From Cladosporium sp. IMV 00045 (taxonomy: Eukaryota; Ascomycota; Dothideomycetes; Cladosporiales; Cladosporiaceae), in NCBI GenBank assembly GCA_001931905.2, contig MSJI02000897.1:186001-250000 (forward strand): 64,000 nt of DNA, read 5' to 3'. Below, piece after piece: positions 33,892-44,869 of the stretch (position 1 is the stretch's first letter; each line of letters opens with the position of its first letter). The notes below the pieces were generated by a model that searched no databases, was not told where the DNA came from, and saw nothing but the letters and a program-made list of their open reading frames with translations. The translations under genes and the position numbers were made by a program.

Positions 33892-34239
33892 ATGTGCTTC
33901 TACGACCAATACTCCTACCAATGCCGCGACTGGAAATGGGGCAACTTCCGCCAACACTGCCAAGCGGAGTACCGGACGGGCGAAACATGCGGCACTAAGC
34001 TCGTCTTCCAAACTCTAGGCCTGCCGGAGAAATGCAAGCTGTGCCTGAAAATCGAGGCCAAAGACCGCCGCCGCGCCAAGCACGTCGAGGACTACAACCG
34101 CTGGCGCCGCGAGCCCGGCCGCTACAAGGCGAGCATGGAGAAGGCTTTGGGAGATATCAAAGCGCTCGATAATGAGATTTGCCAGTTGAGGGCTGAGAAG
34201 CAGGATCGGTATTATGCTATTGGGAATAGCCGTCGTTGA
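33892..34239 (+). CDS. Small conserved ascomycete Cys-containing protein of unknown function
   Basis: 115 residues, single exon, ATG at 33892 after a long pyrimidine-rich leader. The N-terminus, MCFYDQYSYQCRDWKWGNFR, followed by QHCQAEYRTGETCGTKLVFQ and KCKLCLKIEAK, is a pattern I recognise from small uncharacterised ascomycete proteins. The six regularly spaced Cys residues, two of them in a C-x-x-C (CKLC), could bind zinc. The C-terminal half is a charged helix (RRRAKHVEDYNRWRREPGRY, then a Lys/Glu/Asp-rich coil). No signal peptide, so probably nuclear or cytosolic. Function unknown. Confidence 0.7.
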   Translation: MCFYDQYSYQCRDWKWGNFRQHCQAEYRTGETCGTKLVFQTLGLPEKCKLCLKIEAKDRRRAKHVEDYNRWRREPGRYKASMEKALGDIKALDNEICQLRAEKQDRYYAIGNSRR

Positions 34240-35103
34240 ATTTTTGAGGGGGTTGTGGGGTGAGGTGGTGAGAGGGGGAGTTGAGGGCCAGTGGTTTGGG
34301 CCTAGCGTGGTTTTTCCTTTTCCTCGATCGTTTTGGTTTTGCGGGTTTTAGGGGGGTTTCTTTCGATGAGAGAGTATTGTTGCGAAGTTTTTGGTGCGGC
34401 GTTCGTTTCTTGGGGCGTCTTTTTCGGTTTCGGACTTGAGACGTTTCAGATAATATTCTTTATGACTTCACGAAATCCAGAATGCGATTGGTTTTTTTCT
34501 CGGCAATCAGCTCCACTTCAATCAGGAAGTTATCATTGCAAAGAACGCCGCAGAAGAAAAGAACACGATCGATTGAGCTTCAACCGAGTTCTGGTCGTTG
34601 AAGCCCAATCATGCGCGTTTAGGCTTTTAGAGGGGCGCTGGAAGGATCGATCTGGCGGCAAAGTCGACATTTCGAGTGGATGGTTGACAGATCCACTCAA
34701 GAAAATATGAGGAATCACAAACTGACCGACTGTTTGGAAAAGCGAACAAAATCCTTCATAGTCGAGGTTGATGTTGCAGACCATCTTCGATGTGACAGAT
34801 GACGTTAGACCGATCGTCCAAGCGCCAGACCATGTGACTACTCTGCTCTGACAATCTGATGGAAATGGTGTGACCAAAAATATCCAAGCGTTTGATAATA
34901 TGATTGATCGTTGATGATAGTCTATGAACGCCTATAGTCATAGGAAAAAATGATAATCATGAACCTGCATGCATTATATCCTGCAGTCTGCCAAGCTAGA
35001 ATTGCGAGATTTTGAACCTTTGTCCCTGAAAGTTATCCATAAACGCCTATATCATGACTTCGTAATAATAGTTCTTATAAGCCCAAGCACTGGTCTCTGC
35101 AGC
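34240..35103. other. Intergenic, convergent genes
   Basis: Mixed composition, no gene or RNA seen. G/T-rich just after the small Cys protein and more AT-rich toward 35100. Confidence 0.5.
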
Positions 35104-38100
35104 TTACGACGTCGTTTGAGGAGGACCTGGATTGCCGACGAGAGGAGAAGCTAGAATGGCAGCAGGTGGACCGAAAGATTGAGGGCCGTTGTAAGCATCC
35201 TGCTTCCCATAGCCACCCCAGCCGTTCTTGGGCGGGCATTGCTCAAAGCAGCCGAGCAGAGTTGTCGTCATCCAAAGTGTCGTTGTGCCGATGCTTTGGG
35301 TTGGGCAAGACGTTGTAGGGGGAGCGGTTGGGAAGGGTGAAGATGTCGAATTGGTCGGCGGACTTGATGGCATACTGCTCGATTGTGTTGAGTTGAGCGG
35401 GCCGCCTGTGCTCATAGAGATGGAAATCTCCGTGATAGATGAGCGAGGAGGTGGCAGGGTTTGCACGTATGCCAGAGGCCTGCGAGTAGTTGCTGACGTT
35501 GTCGAGGTCGTACTATCAGTGCCTGATCTTGGGCCTGGACTGTTGCTGAAACTGAACGAGCGCGAGCTGGAAGTACTACCAGTAGGTAGAGGCACGGCCA
35601 CATTCGATGGAGGTCCCGTGGGTATGCTACCGCTTGGTCCCGTACCAGTGGGAGTGGGCACAGTGATATTCGATGTCGGAAGGGTGAGCGGCGGGTAAGG
35701 TACAGGACCAGTCCCAGGCATGGTGCTTGAGCTATCAGATTCTGTGCCCGAGCGCGGTCTATTAGAATTGGTAAAGGTGCCTGTGCGGGAGCCAGTAGGC
35801 CCAGAGATTGTTTCGTTCGAGGGCGGTGATGTTTCGAGTGGCGGATACGGTGCTGGGCCGCTACCGGAAAGAATTTCAGTACCGCTGCGAGGTCCACTAG
35901 GTGCGCTGAACGAGCCTGGTGATGTGCCAGTGGGGACGGAGAAAGAAGAGTTGGGCGGTGGTATTCCAACGCTTGGTCCAGTCATCGCTGGAGAGGTGGA
36001 GCTCGAGTCGGTGCCTGACCTTAGATCATTGGTTCTGCTGAAAGTCCCCGTAGAAGAGGACGGAGTGATCTGGCCTGAAGCAGCCGTGCTCGTTGCTCCT
36101 GATGTCCCGCTACCAGCACCCGCGCCTCCGCCGGCATTGCTAGTCGCGCCTGCTGTGCCGCTAGTTGATAGAATGACGGTAGTGTCAACAAACGTGCTGG
36201 TCGTGAGCAATGGTCCTGTGGCTGATGTGCCATTGACTGGAAGAGTCGAGCCGGCTCCACCGCTGCCCTCTGCGCCTTCCTGGCCACCTAAGCCGCCGGA
36301 GGTGCGGATGACAGATTGTGTGCTAAAGCGGGAAGTCGAGGTAACAGTAGTAGTAGGGGCAGTTTGGCCGCCTGCACCACCTCCCGAAGCACCCTCCTCA
36401 CCTCCCAGGCCACCCGAGCTGCGAATGACGGTCTGCGTGCTGAACGACCAAGTAGAGTTTAGCATCGGCGGCGGAGTGGAAATGGCTCCTGACGCCACGA
36501 AACCTGGCCCACCATTAGTGGCACCGGGACTGAAGATGACCGTTTGTGTGGACCAAGACGACACAGAAAATGTGATGTTGCCAGCACCGCTACCCCCCAC
36601 GCCACCCGATTGGCCACCTTCGACCGCTTGAGTGTAGGTGTAGTATTCCGTGGTGGTCGAAGCGAAGATCTGTGTGCCGTTTGCAGCGTACGTATCGTTT
36701 GCAATGATGAGCTCAGTATTGTAGATAATCTGGTTGCCTTGATCATCGATTTGGGTGATGTTCTCCCTGGAGATAATGCTGTATCCACCGTCCTCACCAG
36801 CGGACTGCTTGGAAACATCAGTGTTGTTGTAAGCGACCGGAAAGGTTGTTTCGCCAGCTGCGTAGATTGTCTGTGCGTTGGTCCAGGCCAGAGAAAAAGT
36901 CGAGTAGTAAGCCGAGTACCAGCTGCCGTTGCCGGAGAAGTAGGTAGAAAAGACCGATCCTGTGGAAAAGGTGCTTCCATCGGAGACATACGTCGAGTAG
37001 GCAGTAACGCCATCAAGAGCGGGACGACCGCTGATGAATTGACCAGGAGGCGGAGTCACAATCGGCATTGACGCTGTGCTGTTGCCCATCGCAGCTACAA
37101 TGTTGTTGCCAATCTCGACAGGGTCCAGAGTAGATGTTGCAGAGCTGAAAAGAACAGACTCGGTATTCGTTCCCTCGGCATGATCCTCGTCGACGCCAAC
37201 CGCAATCCGCCTCAAGATGGCGACAGCCACGCCTGGCTCGGACACGGTGTCGTTAACATTTGCGCCAGACTTGAGAATGCAATTCGTTTCGCTCGTAGTA
37301 TTGCCCAAGTACACAGCGCCTTGGCACACCGGGTGTTCGAACTGAGCATCTGCGTACGAACAAGCCGCAACGCATTCTGCCAACGAGCCGTAACTAAGTC
37401 TGAGCTCGGGAGAGATATCTGGAGAATCAGGTAGATCAGTGTCGCAAAAAACATCGTAGTCGAAGCGTTCGCTACCAAGCATCTGGCTGATGAGTTCGCC
37501 ATCATCATCTGGGCAATTGAATGGCGGTGCAGTGGGATCAGGGACTGAGGGATTGCCGCTTTCAGTAGTCGTGGGCTCATCGTCGGTATCCTCGGGCTCA
37601 TCTTCATCCTCGGTAGCCGTGGGCTCGTCCTCATCATCGGTAACAGAGGGCTCTTCAGCGCTGGAAGTACCTTGTAGGGCACCCGTAGAGGGTACCATGC
37701 CGCTGCTCGCGGGAAGACTCCCGCCAGTTTGCCCATAAGGTGCAGGACCAGAAGGTGCCGCGCCAGAGCTAGTAGCGCGAGAGGTCGCAGCGGGCGAGGT
37801 ACCAGCGGGCGAGGTACCAGTGGGCGAGGTACCAGTGGGCGAAGAAGCAGCGGGAGACGTAGCAGCCGGAGAAGTAGTAGCCGAAGAAGTAGCTGGAGTC
37901 ACGGTGACCGTGACAGTGAATGTTTCTTCTCTGGCAAAGCGAGTGCTGTACTCTGTCGTCGTGGACCTAACTTCGCCAACGAGGGTCACATACTAGCCGA
38001 CGTTAGCTTCATTCTACAACCAGACACATCGATTACTCACGTCAGGTTGGTTCGTGTAAGTCTCAGTAAGAGTAGTCGAAATATACGTCTGGCACAAGCA

Positions 38101-38749
38101 TGCACTGCCGAGGGAAAGGGCGATGACATTGTCGTCTTCAGGAAGAGCACTGGCATTCTCGGCCTGTCTCCGGAAGAGACGGATGTATTCACTTCTTTCC
38201 ATGTATGATAAGTCGCGAGGTGCTGGCGTGACTTGAGCATCACGTTTGCTGAGGTCAGCTGCAGTGACCGTCTCGGTTACAGTCGTGAGAGGCGTTGTTC
38301 GTAGCAGACCTTGCTTGGTCTCGACGATCGTTCGCAAAACGGTCACGGTACTTGAAAAAATTAGCTGAAGTTATGTAGAGCTTGTGATATGTTCACACTC
38401 ACTCGATCGGCGTAAAGTCTTCTGTGATGGTCCGGTTTGGATATTTGATGCCAATGCCTTGACAAACGGTCTTGCCAAAGGTGCTGCCGTTGACAAACCT
38501 ATAGTATTCATCTTGAAAACATACGCTTTGTGCCGGCGATGCAGCTTGTCTTTCTGCCTCGTCTTCCGTCTCAGGATCTTCTGTCTCATCCTGGCGCTTC
38601 AGGAAGCGATTGAGCCAAGACACCATGGCATTGGGAGACTCTGGCTCTTCGTTCCTTTCCTGGAGTTGGCGGTATGAATGCGGAATGCGTGCTGTGGCGA
38701 AGGCAAAAAAGAGTAAGAGGCACAAGGCCAATGCAGTGAAGGACTTCAT
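35104..38749 (-). CDS. Large secreted Ser/Thr/Pro-rich mucin-like protein with PAN/apple-like domain
   Basis: Three exons, 38749-38403, 38350-38041 and 37992-35104 (introns 52 and 48 bp, both donors GTGAGT, acceptors CAAG and CTAG), 1181 residues. The signal peptide MKSFTALALCLLLFFAFATA is followed by a pro-region with dibasic Kex2-type sites (FLKRQ, LSKRD, LFRRQ). An ACLC-containing segment then leads to Thr-rich TVTVTVT runs and a short TSPTGTSP repeat (about 259-291). A Cys-rich PAN/apple-like module lies at about 379-462 (FDYDVFCDTDL, AECVAACSYA, VCQGAVYL, NCILKSG). The remaining 700 residues are Gly/Ser/Thr/Pro-rich with repeated blocks such as STQ(T/S)VI(R/F)SxGGLGG and PRSGT(D/E). Heavy O-glycosylation and a cell-wall or extracellular location are inferred. 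No clear GPI tail is seen. A smaller relative lies at 51741-52819. Confidence 0.75.
37784..37890. repeat. 15-bp coding minisatellite in the mucin-like gene
   Basis: About seven units of a G-C-rich 15-mer (plus strand, GCGGGCGAGGTACCA and variants) encode repeated TSP(T/A)(G/A) on the minus strand. The unit length keeps frame, so copy number can vary without breaking the gene. Confidence 0.8.
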
Positions 38750-39878
38750 GGCTAAGTGCCGCGAGCTAACGAATGGCAAGCAGATGCTTCAGGTTCGGTG
38801 GATGATCGATAATTTTTCCGCGGGTGTTTGACGTCTGCAGATGTCTGCAACTTCAAGAGCTTCCCGAGGACGCTGAAGCTGGTTTATAACGCCGAAGCTG
38901 TCTCAGCCATCGTCCGTCAACCTTGCAGAGGCTGGGGGTTCGATGCCGTTTCGTCACAGTCCAGGAGGAGGCGGCATACGGAATGGGATAGGCGAGTACG
39001 AGATGTGCAACGCTCCTTCGTGAGTAAGCTGTCGACCTTGCGGGCTGACAAGAGTTCTTTTCCTGCCATACGAATGCCCGTCAAGGCGAGAGAGACGTCA
39101 CCTTGCAAGGAATATCTAGTTGGCGTCCAGGATGTTTCCATTCCCTAGGTCGGGGAAGTATGCATGTCTAGCGAACATCTCCGGGCTCCCTTGCTGGAAT
39201 GCTGGGGAATAATTTAAGTCAACCTCCTTTCCGCCTGAGAGCTGTGCACGGCGCCTTGCAGGCAACCCATTCTTGTGTTTACCACAGTAGATTGAAACGC
39301 GTTAATGGAATGGAGAACGCGTCCTTAAAGTTTTTTTTCTTTATCTTTTGCCTTTTCCCTAGGATGTCAGCCATGACGAGGCAGTCTGACAGGGTTGATC
39401 GTGAAATTCAGCAGCTCCCGTATGGTCAAAGGTCGCAGGCTCGTCGTGAAACTTCCAGATATCCGGAAAATTTGGTGGTTTAATGCACAGAACCTACCTT
39501 TACCGTAGAGATTGTCTTACCAGACAGCTGGGTCATGTCAACTCAAGTTTCCGGCAATAGTTCGCCAGACTGATTCGATCCTAGGAAGGGATGGGATGAG
39601 ACGAGGCCAGTCTCAAAGACCGCCAAGAGAAGCCATGAAGAGGGATGAAGTCAGAGCAGCCCGCGAACGTCGTTCAAGCCCCGAGGATCGCAGCAAGCAA
39701 GCAACTCTATCGCCGACATCACACACCACCACATTCCCTTGAAACAACCCAACTCGCCACTCTCTTTTTCAATAAATGTCGTCTTTGGCCTGAAGCACGA
39801 GCTCGTGTTGCGTACCTGCAGATCCAGTTATGCGCCACAACCAAACCTAAGCCCATCCAGTTCGCGCATTCATTCCCA
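38750..39878. other. Divergent promoter region, mucin-like / LAMTOR1-like
   Basis: No gene seen. Contains no repeat that I can recognise. Confidence 0.45.
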
Positions 39879-40668
39879 ATGGGCATCTGCGCATCCTGCC
39901 TCGGCCTGAACCGCCATCCCTCGCGCGAGGTTCGTCACACACACCCAACTCGGAGCGAGAGACATCGCTCTCCATCCCGATTCGGCCTGTTCGTCGGTCT
40001 CGGTCACTGACTTTTGCGATCTTTCACAGGAAGCTGACGAGTCCGAATCGCTGCTCAACGAATCACAGACGCCTCGGTACGGCGGCGTTGGGGAAGATGA
40101 GGTCGCACAGCCAGACGAGGAGGAGCTGGAGAGGGAGCGCGAGGCGCTGAATCGCATTACCATGCTGGCTACCGAGTATGTGTTTCACACTGGGGTGGAT
40201 GGTCATGGGAATGAGCTGGTGGAGAGGAACAGAAACACCACCACCACCACCACCACCCCATCCGCCCGATCGAACAACTGCCAGAATGACTTACTGATTC
40301 TCCCACCCAGGAGCATGATCGATGTCTCGCACCCGAATGCCGTGAGCATCAACCAGCACATGACAGCCCAGAACTCGCTGCGCGGGAAACCCACAGCCGT
40401 ACCCTCGCAAGAAACAGAAGCAAACGCAGAAGCTGGCAGCGAATCAACAATCACATCCACGCACAACAATCACAGCAACGGCAACGAAGAAGCAGAAGAG
40501 CAGGCCTGGCTTGACAGCATCACGAGCACGGAAGCGGGCTCCGTGACGCACATCAAGCCCCTGCAAAAAGGCGCGTTGGTTATGGATATTGGGCAGTTGA
40601 GAGAGGGGGGTGCGACGATGGGGTCGTCGGTGAGGAAGGCTTCAAGGGCGGGAGTTGGGAGGGGGTGA
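39879..40668 (+). CDS. LAMTOR1/Ego1(Meh1)-like lipid-anchored vacuolar scaffold protein
   Basis: Three exons, 39879-39929, 40030-40175 and 40311-40668 (introns 100 and 135 bp, donors GTTCGT and GTATGT, acceptors ACAG and CCAG), 184 residues. The N-terminus MGICASCLGLNRH has Gly2 for myristoylation and Cys4/Cys7 for palmitoylation, as in Ego1/LAMTOR1, which tethers Rag GTPases and TORC1 to the vacuole. Exon 2 has the typical acidic segment and ESESLLNESQTPRYGG, then PDEEELEREREALNRIT; exon 3 begins with the short hydrophobic helix SMIDVSHP. The acidic-dileucine and EREREAL pattern matches the family. The C-terminal half is low complexity. The second intron carries a CAC microsatellite. Assignment rests on architecture rather than strong identity. 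Confidence 0.6.
40236..40257. repeat. CAC microsatellite in intron 2 of the LAMTOR1-like gene
   Basis: Seven uninterrupted CAC/ACC triplets. If read as coding it would give a poly-Thr run; splice signals place it in an intron. Confidence 0.8.
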
Positions 40669-41195
40669 ACTGATCGGAGCATGCCAGATTTCAATTACTG
40701 TTCGACATTTGCATATTGTTGCATTTAGCTTCGAAGATACCCTGTCGCATCATCGACTTGTATATAGAATATGTTTCATTTTGTAATTGACTGATCTCTT
40801 GGAAAATTTTCACTTTCTGCCTGCTTGCCCGATTCGTCTCCTTAAAGAAAAAGGCACGAAGTTGGTTGAAGGTATATGATACATGAGACTCTACTACCTG
40901 AAGCTATATCCACCTCTCATCGATGGCATCACGGGACCGTGCCCTGCATTTACCATTTCTCCTGGCTTCAAGATCCATACACATGCCTCCAGATTCCTTG
41001 CCGACAGATGAAGCAATATCAATGGAGAAAAAGGGAACATGGGTAGAAAGCATTCTTTCCACCGCAGAGCCATGTATCGCCGCAGACCTTCATGATTCGT
41101 AGTTCCCTCACGGGATATCCTTTGGTGAGCAAAAACAGTGGATTTCTTCATTTCAACAACCACTTGGATTTTCCGAAACGTGCACAGCTTGGACT
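40669..41195. other. Intergenic, convergent LAMTOR1-like and KAR5 copy A
   Basis: No gene. Homology to the 3' flank of KAR5 copy B begins at about 40880. Confidence 0.5.
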
Positions 41196-43161
41196 TTACA
41201 CGGCCCACTTCTTGTGCCTGTACCTCTTCGGATCATTGAACCAGAAGCGACGCGTTTGCTCGAGCTTTGGAAGGTCCGCGAATTGGTGCTCTTGGTATTC
41301 GACATCTGAGGATTGGTTGAAGTGGCGTTTGGCGAGAATGGCGATCAAGACCAGAACCGTGAGAGCGCCGCATGCTGTTCCGAAGGATTTAGCAAGCTCT
41401 TCATGCCTGACTAGGCGGTACGTGGTGTCTGATAGCGCTGAAGCAAAGGCTTCCAGGTTGTATGCAAACGCGGAAATGGCAAGTAGGCCCAAGAGGCCAA
41501 GTGCATGCTTCGCTGCGATTGAGAAAGTGGACACCGCAAGCTTCATGAGGGCGAGCATAGCGTTTTCCATCGCGGTGGTGGTGTATCTGATGAGGCTGAC
41601 GCAGCTCCGCAGAAGGAAAGACCCTCCTGGAAATAGTGTGACGAAGCAGAGGATCCCAGCTGCAGTTGCCAGGTAGAAGATATACCAGGCGACCACAGGA
41701 AGACGGCCAAATGCTCCGACGATCGTTCCTATGATGCCAGAGATGTACCCTGAGATGGCCAACACATCAGTCCTAAGACTAGCAATGGAATCTCTAGTCT
41801 CATTGACCGAAGCACGGATATCCTCATGACCATCTGCGAGTTGCTGCACCATGCCCAGCGTATCGACCAGACGCAGCATGAGCGCTACGACTTGCTCGTT
41901 GGCGGTCTTGGTTTCGTTCTTCATTGTCTGCAGATTCTGCAGGGTGTCACCAGACAGATCATCCATAGATTGCATCTTGTTTAGTGCCAGGCTGAGAGCT
42001 TGCATCACTTGCTGCTGCAGGATCTCGTTCACGAAGTTCAGGTGCTCATGAGCGTTCTCAGCGCCCCTCGAGGCGAGAGCGAGATTGGTTTCGTGCTGTT
42101 GCATCAAGCTGTTGAATCGCGTGACAATTTCCGAGATCACGCCGTGGACATGCTGTGCGGATTCGCGGACTTGAACGTCGCTATCTTGCAACTTTGATTT
42201 GATTGCATCGACTTGATCGGACAGATCCTGCATCCCAGTGCGGAATCTGGCCTCGACTTCGTTCCACATGTGGACGAATTTGTCTTGAGCTTCCACATTG
42301 CCTTGATGGATATCGACCGAGAATTGACGCATATTGGCAACCAGGTGGTGAAACGCTTCGCGCGTTTCTTGAGCGTTCTCATGCATCAGTCGCAAAGCTT
42401 CGGCGTTGCTTGCTGTGTTCTCAGTCAGGATCTTGTGAAGATGGAGGATCTCGTCCTTTTCGATATCACCGCGTACTGCATGGCAAAGATTGACAGCGTC
42501 TTGTCTCGCATTCGAGTAGCTCGTCCAGGTCTGTGCGCTGTTCTGGAGGGCACTCAGACAGATATCGAGGTCCTGAGTAGTGGCCTCTTCGTACCTTGGG
42601 TAATTGACGATCGGCTTGGAGGGGCCGTTCTCGGTGATGAAGCCCAAGAACCCTGTCTTCTTCGTGTTCTCTCTGGTGGGAACGAAAGATGTACATTCAT
42701 GAGGAATGTAAGCCTTCGACTCAGAAAGTTCGCACACTGCAAGTCTTGTCGCGTAGAGAACTTTCTCTCCTCTGAGGTCCACATCAGGTGCTTGTGCATC
42801 CCCTTGAGAATCAATTCCTGCTGATGATTTGCCCTCGAGAGTCGCACATGAATACATCAGAGCAGAAACGGCCATTTTGCCGCATGACGGGAGAGTGTCG
42901 TGCTTCTCGACGATCTGAATCGCCCGCTTCAGATGATCAGGCACTCGGGAGTCAGAAGCCAGGAAGCGAGTGTAGTCCAGCATCTGACGCGATTGATTGC
43001 TCGCAGAGGCTATAAGGCCTGCGGAAGAATATTAGCTGGTTCACCTTATGAAAGAATGTGGCCATACCGTCATAGCCATTGCTTGGGTTGGCTTCAACCA
43101 GAAGACCAGTGAGCAGCAAGGCAAGCGGAGCCAATGTCAGTAGCATCGTCGTCAGCAGCAT
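41196..43161 (-). CDS. KAR5: Nuclear fusion (karyogamy) protein Kar5/Tht1 family, copy A
   Basis: Exons 43161-43068 and 43018-41196 (49-bp intron, GTATGG...CGCAG), 638 residues. Kar5/Tht1 is an ER/nuclear-envelope glycoprotein needed for nuclear membrane fusion after mating. Exon 1 encodes a signal peptide (MLLTTMLLTLAPLALLLTGL). The N-terminal Kar5 block follows: YTRFLASDSRVPDHLKRAI, LPSCGKMAVSALMYSCATLE with its conserved Cys residues, and FLGFITENG. Residues of about 200-430 are a long coiled coil. Three hydrophobic segments follow (about VVAWYIFYLATAAGILCFV, LGLLGLLAISAFAYN, ALTVLVLIAIL), and the C-terminus is basic (FNDPKRYRHKKW). The protein differs from copy B at roughly 70-75 positions, mostly in the membrane region. 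Divergent from uL6m. Confidence 0.85.
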
Positions 43162-43760
43162 CGTGAAGGCTGGTCAAAATGAAGATCATGTAACAGCGAT
43201 TATTTGGAAAAGTGTTCATCGACTTGGACGCATCCTTGGATGTGTGGGCGAACAACCGGTAATGGCACACACGAATTGTCGATCGTCAAGAAAAGTAGTT
43301 GGAGATGGTGTTACGAGATTAAGATAATGATGACGGAGGCGAAGATCACTGAAATGGAAGACGACCAGGTGCTCTATCGGCCCATGTGAGAGCGCACGAG
43401 GTGTGGACGCGATGGGGTTGTGTGGCTCACTGAGCGCGCTGAAGCCGGCTGTTGAGCGTGGATACACGTGTGTGAGCTTCAATGACGATCAAATGGATGG
43501 CTCTCAGCATGTGAGATGGACATCGTGTGATAGTGTTGTGGATGATTTGAAGGACAATTGAAGGGAAGGAGTTGGGTTGACCTGATGTCTACGGACAAAA
43601 CTCGGCATTCTCACGGCGATCCTCCGATCTTCAATGGAGGATTCGGTGGTCGGACTTTTAGATGCGGCAGCTCACATGTTGCATGCGACTTCAAATAATA
43701 GTATACCATTGCCAACTAAACCCACCAACCCTCCATACCAACACCAGCCAGGCCTTCACC
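43162..43760. promoter_or_regulatory. Shared bidirectional promoter, KAR5 / uL6m, copy A
   Basis: About 600 bp between divergent starts, well conserved with 49717-50303. The part around 43390-43590 is especially close to its partner and holds a CACGTG core at 43465-43470 within an ACACGTGTGTG context that recurs in copy B. CACGTG is the usual bHLH (Cbf1/Pho4-type) site. An open minus-strand frame here was rejected as a gene. Confidence 0.45.
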
Positions 43761-43951
43761 ATGTTCGCCTCCGGCCGCACAACCACCGCCGCCCGGCAAA
43801 CCATCCGATCCTTCTCGACAACCCGATTATGCCGGTCGAAAATCGGCAGCGCGCCGCTCTCAGTACCTCCTGAGGTCAAATTCAACATCATTCAACCAGC
43901 GGCGCTGAGGGCCGGGAAGCAGGCGATCAGCAAAGAGGAGCAGGGCAGCAC
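43761..43951 (+). CDS. MRPL6: Mitochondrial ribosomal protein uL6m, copy A, cut by the gap
   Basis: First 63 codons only, starting at the ATG at 43761: MFASGRTTTAARQTIRSFST then a presequence-like basic stretch and the start of the L6 fold. It is identical to the intact copy at 50304 except for one synonymous base at 43775. It ends at the gap, so the 3' part is missing from the assembly rather than mutated. Confidence 0.9.
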
Positions 43952-43971
43952 NNNNNNNNNNNNNNNNNNNN
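43952..43971. other. Assembly gap, 20 N
   Basis: The left contig ends inside uL6m, in DNA identical to 50319-50494. The right contig starts in an unrelated dynamin gene. Confidence 0.98.
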
Positions 43972-44848
43972 AAATTGGAAGAGATGCGATCTGCTCTTGA
44001 GGAGCGTCTCAAAACCTACATGCATGAGTATCTTCAGCAACCAATCACCTACAACCATTACCTCACCGAGAACGTTTATACCGCAAGGTTGGAGCGTCGA
44101 CGGGAAGAAGCCTTATCGATGTGCCGCAATGTCATCGATCAGTATGGTAGTATCAATGTGCACAATATTGAATTGGTGATTCCTGCACTCGTTGGAGACC
44201 GTCAACCCGACATGGATGATCTGGCAGCACAGGATCTAGCCGACTATGCTCAAGCTTATTACAAGGTAAGCCCTTAAGTCGGGCAGCCGGAATATCACTG
44301 ACGTCTATTAGGTGGCGCTGAAACGCGTGATTGATGAGATCCCAGCACATGTCATCGAACCTGTGATTCTATCACAGCTTCCATCTTTTCTCAACTCTTC
44401 CGAGATCCTGAAGATGCCTCAAACAACCATAGACAGCGTCGCGGAAGAGAGTGGTGATCGCAAAGCCCATCGCACTATGCTACGGTCCAAGTTGGATGTT
44501 CTCAAGCGTAGCAGTCTTCTATGTAAGCTCTACATAGAGAACAGTGGTTCACTCAGAGTGCAAGATGCGGCGTCACAGCATATGGAGCAAATGTCAAGCA
44601 ATGATCTTACACATGAAGGTACTCCTGAAGAAGAGAACTCCATCCCCGGTGCAGGTGTGGAAGTGTCGCAGGAGGCTCAAGAGGTGCTGTGCGCTCCAGA
44701 CATTCCCGATGACATCCCAGCCGAGTCGGCCGAGGTCACTGCGGAGCCTTCAAAAGACGTCTGGGCTATGCCGGCCACGGTGAAGAAGGACAAGAAAAAG
44801 AAAAAGAAGAGCACTCTTTCTGGCTTCGTTGAAGCACCTGAAAGCTAG
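43972..44848 (+). CDS. Dynamin-superfamily GTPase, C-terminal (GED) part
   Basis: The 5' end is lost at the gap. Two exons are present, 43972-44265 and 44312-44848 (46-bp intron, GTAAGC...TTAG), about 276 residues. KLEEMRSALEERLKTYMHEY, then PITYNHYLTENVYTARLERR and LADYAQAYYKVALKRVIDEI form the stalk and GTPase effector domain seen in fungal Mx-like dynamins. The AESG(E/D)R...KLDVLKRS closing helix is also present. The tail is Glu/Pro-rich and ends in a Lys run (KKDKKKKKKS). The GTPase domain would lie in the missing part. Role unknown; related fungal proteins act in membrane remodelling or are uncharacterised. Confidence 0.75.
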
Positions 44849-44869
44849 GAAGGACATGAGTTACTAGGT

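Larger units (their letters stand above)
40880..43951. repeat. Direct duplicate block KAR5-uL6m, copy A (partner 47440-50494)
   Basis: Same orientation, 6.5 kb apart, homologous through the KAR5 3' flank, KAR5, the shared promoter and the first uL6m codons. Positions 43776-43951 are identical to 50319-50494, and the contig ends there. To the left the neighbours differ (LAMTOR1-like versus Rsm1-like). Confidence 0.9.

Noticed and set aside
33467..34018. 183-codon frame overlapping the small Cys protein
   Set aside because: It starts in promoter sequence, is Pro/Thr/Asn-rich leader translation, and conflicts with the well-supported frame at 33892.
35720..36631. 303-codon plus-strand frame antisense to the mucin-like gene
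   Set aside because: Val/Pro-rich reverse reading of Ser/Thr/Pro repeats; the minus-strand model has a signal peptide and clean introns.
43216..43482. Minus-strand frame upstream of KAR5 copy A with a recognisable counterpart at 49649-49930
   Set aside because: Most differences between the copies change amino acids and the two frames end differently, so the DNA is conserved as promoter rather than as protein.
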